The translations under genes and the position numbers were made by a program. Below are positions 31,711 through 44,594 of a stretch of 64,000 nucleotides of DNA, piece after piece (position 1 is the stretch's first letter; each line of letters opens with the position of its first letter). Under the pieces are notes generated by a model. It ran no database searches. It was not told the origin of the DNA and saw only the letters and a program-made list of their open reading frames with translations. This stretch comes from Basidiobolus meristosporus CBS 931.73. Taxonomy: Eukaryota; Basidiobolomycota; Basidiobolomycetes; Basidiobolales; Basidiobolaceae. The stretch is taken from positions 1 to 64,000 of the forward strand of contig MCFE01000009.1 of the NCBI GenBank assembly GCA_002104905.1, in the 5' to 3' direction.

Positions 31711-33766
31711 AGTATCAAGGAGTAACTACAACACACCGTACGTGATTAACTGGATATATGTATGTATATATAGGCTATTATACAAAGTAGTAAACACGAG
31801 AGGAATGTCGTCTAACTACTAAGCGAGGTAATTCCTTGCCCGTGTATGGTGGTGAAATCCACCCTCTCTAGGAAAAAAAAATAAAAAAATTTCCTACTTT
31901 CGGATAATTTAGCTGGCGACAATCCGATCATTTTTCCCATGGTCACGATACTAGGTGTGAATAGGCTTGCAAAGAATTGGGTGAATTTAAACTTGGTTTG
32001 TTCCTACTTGTCACGACCAACGTCACAACCTTTCCATGACTTTTTGGAAACGGCGCTTAGCACAAGTTTACTTTGATTTTGACCTTCCTGCTTCTGATTT
32101 CTGACCATGCTGAGAGCTCAAGTTGAGTCATACTAGAGGAGCAATTGCTGGCTCAATAGGTGCACGAATATAGGATGATGTCTCGTGAATGCTTACTCAT
32201 CCAGGAGACCTTTTCAGGTCAAGAGGCCGCACACACCTTTGTGTAGAGTTCAATGTACCACACCTATCGACGATAAGTCATGTGACCACTGGCATTCATC
32301 GTCGGAGAGTGCCATTCGATAGGATTCCTCTTCATATTTTAAACTGATGTTTGGAAACTCCAGCATGGAAAATATGGTGACCGTGAGTCATTGCTAAATT
32401 AAGTTATTTAACTTGGGGTTCACCATTGACCAACCCAGACACCGAAGTATCTGACGAAACATGCAATACAGGAATGCATAACGATGATCATACAAAACCT
32501 AGTTATTCACAAACAAGACGCTACGCACTAACGAGGTCCGCCAAGAACTAAGAGTGGAGATCATCAACTTGAGTAACTGCTATACAGTAGCTATTGGTTC
32601 TTCAAATACCCTGGTCCGTAGCGTGGTTGAATATAGTACAGTTAACCAGGAGAAATCCCAGGAAAGCAGGCATTTCTATACCAAGAAGATATAATGGGCA
32701 TTTCTTTTGCCACCTACTTTAAGAGACGCGGGATAATGTTTCTGTCTTTACAAAATCCATATTACTAGTCCTCAGCAATGTCATGAATTGATTTAGGCAA
32801 TTCGAAGGCAACATGTACCCAAGCCTAGAACCTGATTAGGTGTTACAAATAACGGACACAGGTGGTGGCTCTTCTGCAAGCAGCTTGACCGTTATGTGCT
32901 TATGCCCATCGGAAGGGGGGGGGTGGTCCAGAATGAGCATGTGGAGCCGGGAGCGAGGTTTACCCAGATGACATGTGGCGGATCCGACCAAATCATCCCA
33001 GTACTTGGGCAAGCCACCTGCAAGCATCAGTGATGAACCTCGGCTAGAATCCATCAACCATCCGAATACTAGTTGGCTAGCAAAACCTGATTATATATAT
33101 GTGCCGAAATATCACAAACATGTCCTATGAGGGAGGAGGACTGCCTGAAAGCTAAAGAGTGAATGAAAATCGGTTCAATCTACATGACAAAAAACTGCTA
33201 ACCACATGCATTCCGTAAACGATTATGCTGCTTCGTCACCATTATCATGTCAAAAGGCCCATGCATTTGATGCTCTCCAAGCAGTAGGTTCGGGAAGAGG
33301 GTACTCCACATGTTCCAGAATAAGTCGATATATAACATGAGAGTAGTGATAAGAAGACAACCAAGCAAGCATTGTTCCAGTTGTCCTTACTACTCGACAG
33401 AAGTCTACCAGCGATGAAAATGATGGCTTTTCTAAAGTCCTAAATCTGGTTTGATTGGCTATGGATCTGGGCCGAATTTACGATAATTTTGGAAGCCATA
33501 ACTCAAACTTCGAGTGCCCTAGGTTGTCATGCGTCATTAGGGACGATCATCTGAACACTTCAGTCTCCATTTGGGTCACTCTGAGTGATATGTGAAAATA
33601 GAATAAAGCCTATTCAATACGTATGCTAGATTGTTCTCCATAATGGGTGACCAATTAACCGACCATCGTGACGCTTTTCTGTCATTTGATTCTGGTGCCA
33701 ATTTTATATAGCTGGCAATAGCTTTCGGAGCCCATAAACCCATCCCTTTGTTTCAGCAAGTTAATC
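31711..33766. other. Two-kilobase spacer, nothing recognised
   Basis: No supported gene or RNA in about 2 kb between RRP6 (minus) and the importin-like gene (plus). Both promoters must lie here. The first 200 bases carry A-rich runs (about 31875-31890) and the middle a G9-like run near 32920. Open frames of 65-75 codons on the minus strand show no motif. Confidence 0.45.
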
Positions 33767-36062
33767 ATGGAAAGTAAAAGGTCGCAAACCAGGCGCGCAA
33801 GTACGGAAAGAAGAGTCAGTACCGACAATGGAAAGATACTGTCTCCCTCAAGGTACAAGGACCAATACAAAGCCACCACCCTTTCAAAGTCTTCGGCCGC
33901 TGCGAGGGCTAAAAGAATAGCCCAGGATTCTCAATCAAGAAAGTTGCGACGAGAGCAGCTGGTCATGGGAAAGCGATTTCGCCATCGAGAGGACACTCCT
34001 TTGAGCGATCGTGGTGGTACTTGACATTTCTGAGGATGGGCATCTTTGAATATGTTCTTATGCAACTTCAATATGTAGAGGTTGAGTATGACTTGACAAC
34101 GAAGGAGCTTGAGAAGCTTCGTGAAAAACTCAACGTACTTGGCTTTTCTTTTTTACCAAGTCAATCTGGCGGTTTCTTACTTGGTTTTTTCACAGAGTTC
34201 GGTCCATGAAACTCGCGTGGAGGCGCTCAAGGAGCTTAGCAATTTTCTTGTGGAGCCCTCTGAGCCTTTGAATGACTTTATTTTGGAAGGAGGTGCCGTT
34301 GAATTGCTAGAGGTTATTCAATTTGAAGCCCTGTGACTAGCCAACAAACATTTCTAACCTAGTGTAAACTTGTTAGAAATTTCTGGCTGGTACTGACTTC
34401 GACGAGAGACTTCAAGCTACCTGGTGCATCACAAGTAACGGCAAAACGATCCGCTTGTCTAGTTTCAACTACCATCTGACCACCTAAACCTACGTCGATG
34501 TAGATATTGCTGCTGGTACCCCCGAGCTGTGTGCAAAGGTGCTCTCTACTGTCCCGTATTTGATCTCCTTTCTCGAGGAACCCAACATCGTATGTCATTC
34601 TTTACTTATGCTTCTGGATGATATACCGATGGGACATCAGCTCACAGCCAATCTGAAAAGCAATTACAAGAACAGACCGCTTGGGCTCTTGGTAACATAG
34701 CCGTGGAGGGAGAAGAATTCCGCAAGAGACTGGCTGCCAATGGCGCCATAACACCATTAGTCAAGTTGTTGAGATCAGATGTTCGTGCGGTCGCCTTTGC
34801 TATAGTGCATGGACTCCTACTCACTTTGTCACCATTTGCAGAACCCTGAATTGGTGCAGACCGTTTGCTTTGCTCTCTCAAGCCTGGCACGTAACCACAC
34901 TCATTTCGAGGAATTTTTCAAAGCTGGGGTCTCCGAGTTACTTTTGCAGCACTTGAAAAATGACAAAGTAAATGTCTACGAAGCCTTTGGACTAGCAAGA
35001 GTTAACTGACACCGTATGTCTTGATCAGGTACCCAGCGAGGTGTCGGAAATCACCTGGGTCTTGGCTTATCTAACCTCCGGGAAGGAGGAGTACAGTACC
35101 ACACTGCTCAACGATGGCCTTGCTCCGCTATTGGTAACAAGCTGTGAGATTCAAGACATCTAGTCTGATACTGACCTGGCGTGCCCCCTAGGTCAAACAT
35201 ATGCCGGTCATGGCTGACAAAGGCTCTCTGGCCATTCCCATCATTCGGACCATTGGGAATATCGCTAGCTGCAGTGATTGGCACGCAGACAGCTTAATAC
35301 AACAGCCCGGGTTCCTTGCCAACCTGGTCCCATACATCAATTCCGAACTACGGTCAGAATGAGAATCTGTGCCCACATCCACCTCAGAACTAGTACTAAA
35401 CCAATGCCAATCCCCAGGGCCTTGAAAAAGGAAAGCCTATGGGTTCTGTCGAATCTTACCGCAGGGTAAGTCGCGTCAGTCCTTTGTTGAGTCGATGAAT
35501 TCGTTTTCTCACCCACTCCTTGGGCTGTAGAACCCTTGAACACGTCACGCGGGTACTGGATGCTGGAATATTACCGTGCTTGGTGGAGATCGCCACCCAC
35601 AGCAACTTCGACATCCGCAAAGAGGTTGGTTCCGAAGTGAGTTCAGTGTGCAGCCGAATACTAACGCCAGTGGGCTACAAAAGGCGGCCTACAGTATCTT
35701 AAATATCGCGTCTCACGGGCAAAAGCTCTTACAACAACTTCCATATGACGATCTTTTACCAAGTAACCCACACCAGTAACCTCTCCTACGCTGAACAAGC
35801 ACCAACTAATGCCCCTCCGTCCCTTGCAGAATTCCTGGACTTCGTCAAGACCCAAGACCCAGAAACCATCCGACTTGGCCTGCACTACGTCGACCTCGTG
35901 CTACAAGAAACGCCAAGAGGAAAAGAGCTCCTCGACCAGCTGCAAGGTATTGACGCGCTTGAGTCGGTCTCCTTGATAGAAGACCCGGAGCTGAAGTACC
36001 AAGCCGGCCTGCTGATGGATAAGTACTACGGGGAGACGGCCGAAATGACCAGCACATGCTAA
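33767..36062 (+). CDS. Importin-alpha-like IBB/ARM-repeat protein
   Basis: A multi-exon gene for a karyopherin-alpha-like protein. Exon 1 (from 33767) encodes a basic importin-beta-binding-like segment, RAKRIAQDSQSRKLRREQ, preceded by Ser/Arg-rich sequence. Later exons give ARM repeats: SSVHETRVEALKELSNFLVE, LEGGAVELLEV, ATWCITNIAAGTPELC, QEQTAWALGNIAVEGEEFR, ANGAITPLVKLLRS, PELVQTVCFALSSLARN, VSEITWVLAYLTSGKEE, MADKGSLAIPIIRTIGNIA, and SNLTAGTLEHVTRVLDAGILPCLVEI. The C-terminal cap IDALESVSLIEDPELKYQAGLLMDKYYGE matches the importin-alpha tail (LDKIE...YEIIEKYFG). The ARM repeats are divergent and the Trp-Asn array of classical importin alpha is incomplete, so it could be the TMCO6-like or another specialised branch. 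Exons are separated by about 50-75-bp GT-AG introns; several internal edges are approximate. Role: probably nuclear import adaptor. Confidence 0.78.
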
Positions 36063-36184
36063 AAAATCGCCACATCCCAGATCAGCAATCACATTCAAGA
36101 TCAGTAATAAAAAGCTTTTCCACCATTCAATTGAATCTGGGGCCGACAAAAAAAGGGGGGCTCTTCCTCAGCAGAGGGAAATAA

Positions 36185-36763
<579 letters not shown>

Positions 36764-37096
36764 GCGCCAATCCCGGTATTGCATTAAAACGCCTCCAGTA
36801 TCCTACCACATAATAAATAAAAGATCAGGCTTTCTTGATATACCTCGCTGTTGCTGTTCTGGATGATGGATGTACGTTTGTTCTCGATTGATCACTAGTG
36901 TGTGTATGTGTGGGCATGTATGTTTGTGGCCATGCGTTGTTTTTGCTCGTGATTTGGCTTGACCAATCCAGTCGAGTAAATCTTCCAATACGCTGTCCCA
37001 TTTTTCCCGTAGTGTGGCAACGTAGAAATCGGAGTGTTAACCTTTAAAATATATACCACCGCCTCGGATTTCTGTTCCTCTCGAACGAACGCCAAT
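36764..37096. other. Spacer before CENP-I
   Basis: About 330 bases with no gene. It contains the 3' UTR of the ubiquitin-eS31 gene (AATAAATAAAAG near 36812 is a plausible polyadenylation signal) and the promoter of CENP-I. Confidence 0.45.
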
Positions 37097-40000
37097 ATGG
37101 AGCAAAGAATCGTGGCCATCCTCGAAGCGCTGGAAACCAGTAAGCTGCTACTGAATCCCCCTCCCGCCAATGCGCCATTAATCCCCCCACCCCTCTAGCC
37201 TTGAAAGCGACAGGTCCTGACGCTTCGGTAGAGCTGAACCTGGATTTCCTCCACCAGTTGAGTTCACAGTGCGGCCTGGAGCCGAGGCAGATTCAAACGT
37301 TGCTGGACCTCGCTCTGACCAGTAACATCGGTAATCGCTAGTGTACAAATGCCTGACTTTCTCTTTATTCACGAGGTTGGTTAGGTTCGGCGAACGCCGT
37401 CAGGCTAATCAAGGCGATGTTTCCGAGAGAGGCCGTTCCCGAACGCGTCGCCATCCGTGTGCTCGGGGTGTTGTCTACGCGGTTAGATCCGACCGTCAAG
37501 GTAAGCCCTGGTTCAGGTGGTTGCCCACGTGAACGTAGTTGAATTAATGGCTGTACAGCTCTGCCTGCTACAATGGATGATAATGGTGTTTGACCGGATC
37601 GAGTCCAAGTCTGGTCTGAAGAGGCTCTACGGGGTGGTCTTCCGTCTTCTGGATCATGACCAGCTAAGGTACTCTACTGGCTCCTCTATGGAACGCTCCC
37701 ATCCCAATATTGATCCTGTGGCATAGACACACCGCATGCCATCTTTTGTTTCTGCTCACCGCGCAGGAGCATGTCAAGCATTTTCGTGCGCAGAAATTGT
37801 AATCTCTATCCAGTAGACTCCCCGCTGACGATCCAGCGCTAACCCTTCGCTTCAGGATCGAGCTGTATCATCGAGTGGGCCCGGAGCCTGGGCTTTGCGC
37901 TGTATTAGGCGTGTACAAGGATTATTGTCCAGAGTTGATAGACCTTCCCATCGATATTCCCAACTACGTTTTCAAAGCCCCTGATGCAGCTTGGGCCGAG
38001 TGCTTATTCAGCATTGGCCAAAATCACCCCAACAATCCCGGATTCGCAGTAAGCTTGATTCGTAGCACTGCTTTATGGTTCACGAAAGGGTATTCATCGT
38101 TCATTCATTTGCTAGATAAATCTGAGCGGTGGCAAAGTATGTGGCACAGTTGGTCAGGCACCAGGCATCAACGCCATCTAATGATATCCTAACTTCTAGG
38201 AGACCTTGATGGCCGGGCAGTCCACTGTTGAGAGCGTGATGAGGAAGTTCCATAGCAAAGAACTCCCCCAACAGTTTGCTTCGGTTCTGGAGGATCGTCT
38301 GATACAGCTCTTCATCACCTCTCGTCCCTATGGTAAAGCGCTTTGTCGTTGAATCCCCCAGCTCACCTGAATAATCGTCCTCTCTAGAGGGATCCTTCAA
38401 CCGGATCGGTACTTGGGCGTGTAACTATCTGTCGAACTTGGCGATCTGGAGAGATCAAACCAACTCAACTAGAGTACAACTCCAGGAGTTGCTGACGAAG
38501 ATTTGCTCTGCGGTCGAGTACAACGAGGTATGCCCCACTCGTGTGGAATCTGAGGCAGGGATGGGCCACTAAACAACACAAATAATCAGAGGTTATTCCC
38601 GTTGTTCGAAAAGTTCTTGGCCAACTATCTGTGCTACTGGGATGGCGACTCACATCAGAAGGAGATATTCACCATGATCTCTCATCTACCGCTCAAACCT
38701 TTCCATGGTAAGGGATTCGTGACCTTTGGGCCAACTTGCTTCACTGCCGCTTACCAAATGGCTCGTAGAGCTTCGTGGGAAATTCCTCGACTGTCTGTAC
38801 AAGCTGTACGTGACCTCATCGGAGACTTGGAAGGTAACCACTATGCTGGCCTAGAATTCGGCACGAATCAACCTGGTCTCACACGCCTCCTTCCTTTCAA
38901 GGCCACCTTGATCGAGGCCTACACACGTTTACTGAGAAATTGGTCTATCGCTGAATACACCACCCCACACCCAGACCCCAACTTCCGGTAAGGAATTGCC
39001 ACTTAGCATGCCTGCCTGGGATCTAGTCTAACCAAATCCGCCGACCAGCACCAGCCAGATTAAACAGATGGCCGCTCTCGCCAACCATGTGGAGACTATA
39101 TCGGCCATTGGCCTAGAGGTATGTGTCTCTCTTGAAGGAAGTGGTTTTGTTGTTCCATGATGGCTCAGCTCGATATTGCCCAGGTGGAGGAGAGCTCCAT
39201 CCATCTGATACACAGGGTGCTCGAGTTTTACGAAGAGGTAAGCGACCCGGTCATCTCCAACATCTCTCGGGCGGTGGGATAACCCTGATCTCCCTCAGAT
39301 CACCGCCTTCTCGTTGGAGCGTGGGGTGCCTTTGGTGCACATCCCCAACTCCCATATCGTTTGCCACTGCATGTTCCATGTTTCCATGATGCCGATCTCT
39401 CGGATCTGCGGGATCCTCTACAGGTAATTGGTGAAGTACAAATGGGCGGGGAGTCTTCGGGAACTAACGTTACTTCAGATGTAAGGCTTCCTACGAGATC
39501 CAACGGGAGTTGAAGACCTCGAGTGGGGCCTTTTCTGTGGGATATGAGCGTGACCACGTTACCAAGATCAACTCCCATATCATGGATATCTGCAACTGTA
39601 TATGGCGTGGCCAGGCGCTGACCCAGGGCGTCCCGTATACGAATGGGTTTGGCCTAGACCGGTAAGCTCTCCCTTGGTTTCCTAATGACCGTCCTCCAGA
39701 TGATTGAGCGGGTGCATTTTAGGGACACAGTTCAGGAACTCGAGCAGCTGGGAGCCAGCCTGGGTCTGACGTTCTCCAGTGCTTTCGGGCTAACCCAATC
39801 CCCGGCCTTCTTGCCGCTGTCACTAACGTTCCTGAGAAGTCTGGAAGATAGAGCCCGGGTGACCGTACATCATCGGGGTCCGATCAGTTCAGCCTCCCTG
39901 AGATTGCTCCAACAGCAGGTAACACATGGACATTCCTGTTCCACCCATCCCCCCTCCTCTAACATCTCCTGGGCTTTCTTCAGAGGGACACGCTCCAGCT

Positions 40001-40145
40001 CAGCCACACGAACTTCCGCCTCCAATATCTAGACTTCCTGTTGGAAAACCACTGCACCGGCCTTTACCACTTCCTCTACGCCACAATGACCTCCCTGATG
40101 AACCACAGACGAGATACGTCGGTGATGCCACGGAGATTACTTTGA
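37097..40145 (+). CDS. Inner kinetochore protein CENP-I/Mis6
   Basis: A multi-exon gene for CENP-I (S. pombe Mis6, yeast Ctf3), a subunit of the constitutive centromere-associated network that holds CENP-A chromatin to the outer kinetochore. The first exons join in frame from 37097: MEQRIVAILEALE, LDFLHQLSSQCGLEPRQIQT, LIKAMFPREAVPERVAIRVL, then WMIMVFDRIESKSGLKRLYG, and the most diagnostic block, RVGPEPGLCAVLGVYKDYCP with LIDLPIDIPNYVFKAPDAAW. Later exons give LSNLAIWRDQT, LFEKFLANYLCYWDGDSHQK, LPFKATLIEAYTRLLRNW, VEESSIHLIHRVLEFYEE, IPNSHIVCHCMFHVSMMPI, and a C-terminus ending NHRRDTSVMPRRLL at 40145. At least a dozen exons are present; not every edge was fixed. Reading frames between exons are closed, so the gene depends on splicing throughout. 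Assigned from the block order and motif LYGVVFRLLD...HLLFLL shared with vertebrate CENP-I. Confidence 0.85.
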
Positions 40146-40479
40146 CCTTCGTTCTCCCTCCGACCGCCCTACACCTGCACCTGCACCTACGCCGTCACCC
40201 AACCTTGTATTCTCCATGTCCCGTCCCCGCCCTACATATTACTGCCCCATTGATCAGCCAGAGCACTGCTTCTCGTCCACCCCACGCTCTACCTATAGAC
40301 ATGAACCTTCCACACACTCCGTGCAATAAATAGTGGTTGGTCAATCCTAGCAGACTACCTCTTTTATTCAATCTCCTGAAGCCTTACACAGGTAGGTATC
40401 CAGACAGAAGGGATCCAGTGTTAGCATATCCCGGCCATGACAAACTTGCCATCCAGTACCAGATCACCCTTTTGGTTGC

Positions 40480-40775
40480 CCATCCAACACTTGGCCAGCT
40501 TCCCGTAATGGCAGACCTTTCCTTTTTGCTCTCCAAGTGGCTTATCATAGGTATTGTAGTCAGTGGTACTTCTTTGGAGACTCAGGTGCCCCTGTTAAGT
40601 GTATTTCTTGCAATCCCAAGCTCCTAGTGATTACTTATGGGAACATAAAGACCCTTACGGCTTGCAGACACACTGAAAAGTCCATCAGGCCGGTTTATTA
40701 TATACATCCCCTCATCCGGTTTGCTGCTTGGGATACAGCTTTTTCATCTATACCAAGTATCAAGAGTGGATGTAA
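40480..40775 (-). pseudogene. Ancient copia reverse-transcriptase fragment
   Basis: This stretch aligns with the reverse transcriptase coding part of the copia elements (compare about 46560-46760). Matches include GCAATCCCAAGCTCCTAGTGA, CTTACGGCTTGCAGAC and CCATCAGGCCGGTTTATTATAT, with many substitutions, gaps and no open frame. It is much more decayed than the two elements further right, so it records an older wave. Edges are approximate. Confidence 0.65.
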
Positions 40776-41214
40776 GCTACAATTGTCAACATTGACCCTT
40801 TGAAGAATGATTTGATCATATAGATGGATCCAACCCATATTCCTGCTGCTTGCGATTCATCCCAATTCTGACACTCTTTTGTCAGCATTTCAATAGCAAT
40901 TCTCAGCCATCTAAGTGACCAACATGTCTTGACAGTGTTTTGGTAGCCTTCTGCCAAACATCTGATGGGCTTATGATGGTATTGTGGTGACTAGTGGCTC
41001 TTTTCATATAATGCTACCATATTTCAAGGTGCTAGACCTTGCACTGTTGGCAGAAAACCAGGACATATGCAGATCAGCAACTCAACAATGGCATAAAACC
41101 TTAGGATTCCCACCAGAGATACAGTAAAAGGGCATTAAGGCCCAAGCATTAATTTAATGGTGGAATTTAGTGAAGTTATTTGTTGAGTGTGAGATTAGGA
41201 TCATTGTCAGTATT
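40776..41214. other. Spacer with no recognised content
   Basis: About 440 AT-rich bases between the old reverse-transcriptase fragment and the first inverted LTR. No coding potential or repeat match was seen by eye; decayed transposon sequence is likely. Confidence 0.35.
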
Positions 41215-41560
41215 TATTGTAAATCTGGAGTAACAACTAATAGTCACCTAGCTTAGGCACATAGGTCATAGTCCACAAACCTTTGAGAATTCTGACCAAA
41301 TTCCTTATTGGGATTTACATATACTGTTTTCTCCAAAACATCAGGTATCCCAAGTATGAAATTTTGATAAGTTGTCCCAACAGCCCCAAGCTTTGCACAT
41401 ATGCTGTTGGAACCTTTGTAAGCATATCCTTCATGATGTTGCTGCCAAGACTATGTAAAGTATAAATACTACTTTGACATTCAATAAATGATCAACTTGA
41501 AACCATATAATCTGCTTGTTCTCCCATTCACTCCAAATATCTCCAAAACTTGTACAAGAT
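41215..41560 (+). repeat. Diverged solo copia LTR
   Basis: Reverse-orientation copy of the copia LTR family. Recognisable blocks are CACCTAGCTTAGGCAC, CTGACCAAATTCCTTATTGGG, CCCAAGCTTTGCACATATGC, and GTAAAGTATAAATACTAC followed by CATTCAATAAATGATCA. It is clearly more diverged than its right-hand neighbour. No matching target duplication could be seen; edges are approximate. Confidence 0.8.
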
Positions 41561-41579
41561 TGTGTATATGGGTATTAAT

Positions 41580-41910
41580 TGTTGCGAAATTCAGAATTCC
41601 ATCTAAATATTCACCTAACTTAGGCACTTAGATCATTACCTTCAAAACCTAGGGAATACTGACCAAATTCCTTATTGGGATTTACTTTGAATATTTACCC
41701 AGAACATGAAAAATAAATAAGCTGCCCAAGTAGCCCCAGGCTTTGCACACATGCTTTTGGGACCTTCCTTAACCTATTCTATGTGTTTGTTATGTCAAGA
41801 CCATGTAAAAGTATAAACACTACTTTTACATTCAAAATATCATTAAGTGAAAACCACATAAACTACTTGTTCTCCAAATCACTTCCAATATCTCAAAGAC
41901 TCTTATAACA
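41580..41910 (+). repeat. Solo copia LTR inserted in transposon gene
   Basis: A 331-bp LTR in the opposite orientation to the full elements, from TGTTGCGAAATTC to CTCTTATAACA. The flanks ttaat and tcaat match at four of five positions. Its right edge interrupts the conserved C-terminal part of the accessory transposon gene. It shares subfamily features (TTATAACA end, GACATAACAAAC) and the same right-hand junction sequence with the left LTR of the element at 54.9 kb. Confidence 0.85.
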
Positions 41911-44092
41911 TCAATAAGTTACTCCATTAAAATCCACCAATTAATAAATATATTTGTGGTAATGCTCTGTTTCCATGACTTTGGCAGGAACCCTGCAGCT
42001 TTGTGCCAATGTTCACTCACTGGTTCCCATGCATCCTGGTCTTCAGCTGGCACTACAAGGTCTAGCACCTCATCTGCCAGTCTTTGCAATAAATGCTTGC
42101 AATATTTAAGTGCATTTTCTTGAGTACTACTCCTGAAGAAGTGCTGCAACCACTTGGTGTGCCTTTTAATGTTTCCAAATTCCACTGTAGGCATTGGGAT
42201 ACTCCTTTGAGTTCTTAACATTGTTGCTTTTTCTGTCAGTGGGATCTCAATCCTGTCTGCAAAGAAGGACATGGAGGCAGTGGTAGACAAATTGCTTTTC
42301 TCTGAAAACTCATCTGCCTCACTGGAGTGTAGCTCAATTGGCTGCACTTCCAACTTTTGAGAAAGTAGCTTTTGTCATGATGGTAATTCTTCTGGGCTAT
42401 GAAGGGACTCAGCCTGTTCTGGGCTGACAGCATCAATTAGTGAGAACTGCAGCCTTTTTCTTGCGCCTCCCTGACTCTGGCCTTGGTAGATCTTTTTCAC
42501 TTTGCCTTTGCCTAATCACTGCTAAGTCTTTCACTGTTGTTTTGACCAAGTGCTTCTTGTATAGTACTCTGTTTTCTCCTTGATGAATACTGCAGTAGTG
42601 CATCTGCCATTGCCTGCCTATCCCTTGCCAGCACTCTCCTGGCAACCTGATGTTTCTTTGCCACTGGCTTGGAACTATCAGCATTGCTTGTGACAGGTTC
42701 CTGTGAAAGCCATGGGTCTTTATCACCATCAAGTTCCTTACTACTACTGTGACCAAGTTCCTCTTGTATTGAACTTTATTTTCTCCTTAATGAATGCTGA
42801 ACTGATGCATCTGTTTTTACCTGCTTTCTGTTGCCAGCACTCTACCAGAAACCTGAAATTTCTTTGCCACTTGTTTAGAACTTCCAGCCCTGCTTGTGAC
42901 AGACTCTTGAGAAAGCCATGGGTTTTTTCACTGTGAAGTCCTTCACTGCTACTGTGACTAAGTGCTTCTTGTATTGACCTTCTTTTCTCCTTCATAAATG
43001 CAACACTAATGCATCTGTTTCTGCCCACCTGTCCCTTACTGGCACTCTTCTGACTACCTGTCACTTGTTTGTAGCTTGTTTAGAGCATTCAGCCCTGCTT
43101 TTGACAAGCTCTTGAGGAAGCCGCCAGCTTTTAGCTGCAGCACCCTTGTTCTTCTGCCTTTGAAAGTTTCTGCTATTCTTGAGATACTTTCTTAGCATAC
43201 CAATGCTGGCCCAAAATCCATTTGCTTGCTTGAATGCTGGATTATGCTCATGGAACAGGTCAAGCACTGTGGTAGGGTAACCATACATCCCACAGACAAG
43301 CTTATCCATGCATTATCATATGAGTATTATACCATTCCACTTTGCCCATATCATTAGTATTATACCTGTATGACTTTTACCCTGATTAGTATTAGCAATA
43401 GTTATCCCAGATGTTAGTAAGCTTTGTGATCTATGTATTTATAAACACTAGGCAAAACCTGCTTCAGTACCTGTGACACATGACCCAGGTCTGTTGTACC
43501 ATCCTCACCATTTCAATACCATATATGGTATCTCTATGTTACACAGGTTTCAGACTTCTGATCCCTGATTGTTAGATGTGCTGTGCCTTTTAGAACCTTC
43601 CAAGACCTTCTTGGAGTATCTTTAGCTCATAGTGATGTCATCCAGCATTCCACTGATGCTAGGAACCTTCTAGAACCTGGTATAGTATTAACTTGGCAAT
43701 CAAGAAAAGTATTTAAGGGAAGTCAAGCTCTCATCCAGAAATTGTCCCATCTATCAGTAACATTTGTCCCTTATTGATTAGCAGTGGATCACTGCACCTA
43801 TCTTTTTCAGTTGCACCTCAGACCTGCCATCAAGGAGCTTTACAGGGTAGTGCACAAGACACACAGAGACCTTTGGAGACACGTTGTGCACCTAGGAAGC
43901 CAGAGAAGCAGGAGCTTTTACCATAGAGATATAATGACAAAGGAACCTGCAGTTTAGACCCAGAGATTATTGCAATCATCAACCGCTTCCCGCACCTTGA
44001 GTTGTGTAGTTTCTTCCAGGAGTACCTCTACACCACAACATCTCATTCTGCTTGGCCTTGAGTTCCCAATGGTCTTATGGTATGCCAGCCCT
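41911..44092 (-). pseudogene. Accessory gene of CACTA element, copy A
   Basis: Minus-strand remnant of the second gene of the CACTA-type element. Going 5' to 3' it reads AGIPWDHxELKAKQN (about 44090-44040), an interruption at about 43.27-44.04 kb, then DLFHEHNPAFKQANGFWAS and LKNSRNFQRQKNKG, then three to four degenerate tandem repeats of about 204 bp (units marked at about 43119, 42917 and 42711), and a conserved C-terminal domain at 42353-41919 (NLSTTASMSFFADRIEIPLT, HTKWLQHFFRSSTQENALKY, LLQRLADEVLDLVVPAEDQDAWE, HWHKAAGFLPKSW). Frameshifts and stops break the frame. The same order of blocks occurs in copies B and C. I recognise no known domain. Confidence 0.75.
43270..44037. mobile_element. 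Unidentified insertion in copy A accessory gene
   Basis: About 765 bases split the accessory gene where the other copies are continuous. The insert begins TGTGGTAGGGTAACC and ends ACCACAACA, so it has TG...CA-type ends with a short inverted repeat (TGTGGT/ACCACA). The right part (about 43810-44035) can be read on the plus strand as a Gag-like stretch containing PEIIAIINRFPHLELCSFFQEYL, with one stop. I could not find a clean target duplication. It may be an LTR plus a piece of Gag from a retrotransposon; this is tentative. Confidence 0.4.
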
Positions 44093-44594
44093 TATGAAAA
44101 ATAATTTGGTCCCATGGGTGGATCCGGTTCAGATCAGCCATCAAGATCCTATCAGGAGACCACTACAATACCAGTAGCTTGGAATTAATGACCATCTACA
44201 CAATCTTATGATAGGATCACAATGACGTTTGGCTGATTTTACAGGCAAATAAAGTAAAAAACATAACAATGTTTGTACAGTGTTTTGCTAAGGGTGGCAT
44301 GGCATTAATGCAGTCTTAGTGCACTCTACAGCTATTTGAGTGGATCTAGCCAGCCAGTACATCCAATTGCCTTATATGGCTAAAGGTTTACTGGTGCCTT
44401 GATGGCCTCATTGTGGGCTTATTACAGCAGTATGGCAGCCTACAGCTAGTTCAGTATAATGCTACTGTACCAATTTACAAAAGGGTATTTCCTTTTTATA
44501 CCTCCCCTTGTGCAATTCACATATTCCACTATTGAAACACCCCTCTATATTTGCTGACCCACTACTACCTTGGGTATTCAACATATAGCTTGAA
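44093..44594. other. Terminal region of CACTA copy B
   Basis: Minus-strand sequence at about 44520-44594 matches the window's last 60 bases (TGATTCAA-CTATATGT, then ACCCAAGGTAGTAGTGGGT) which lie 3' of the copy C transposase. It is therefore the element's 3' untranslated or terminal region. The outer end of the element should lie between here and 44093, where copy A sequence resumes, but I could not identify terminal inverted repeats. Confidence 0.5.

Noticed and set aside
39926-40333. A 135-codon proline-rich open frame overlapping the CENP-I 3' end.
   Set aside because: It is in a different frame over the last CENP-I exon and intron; its composition follows from the CENP-I codons.
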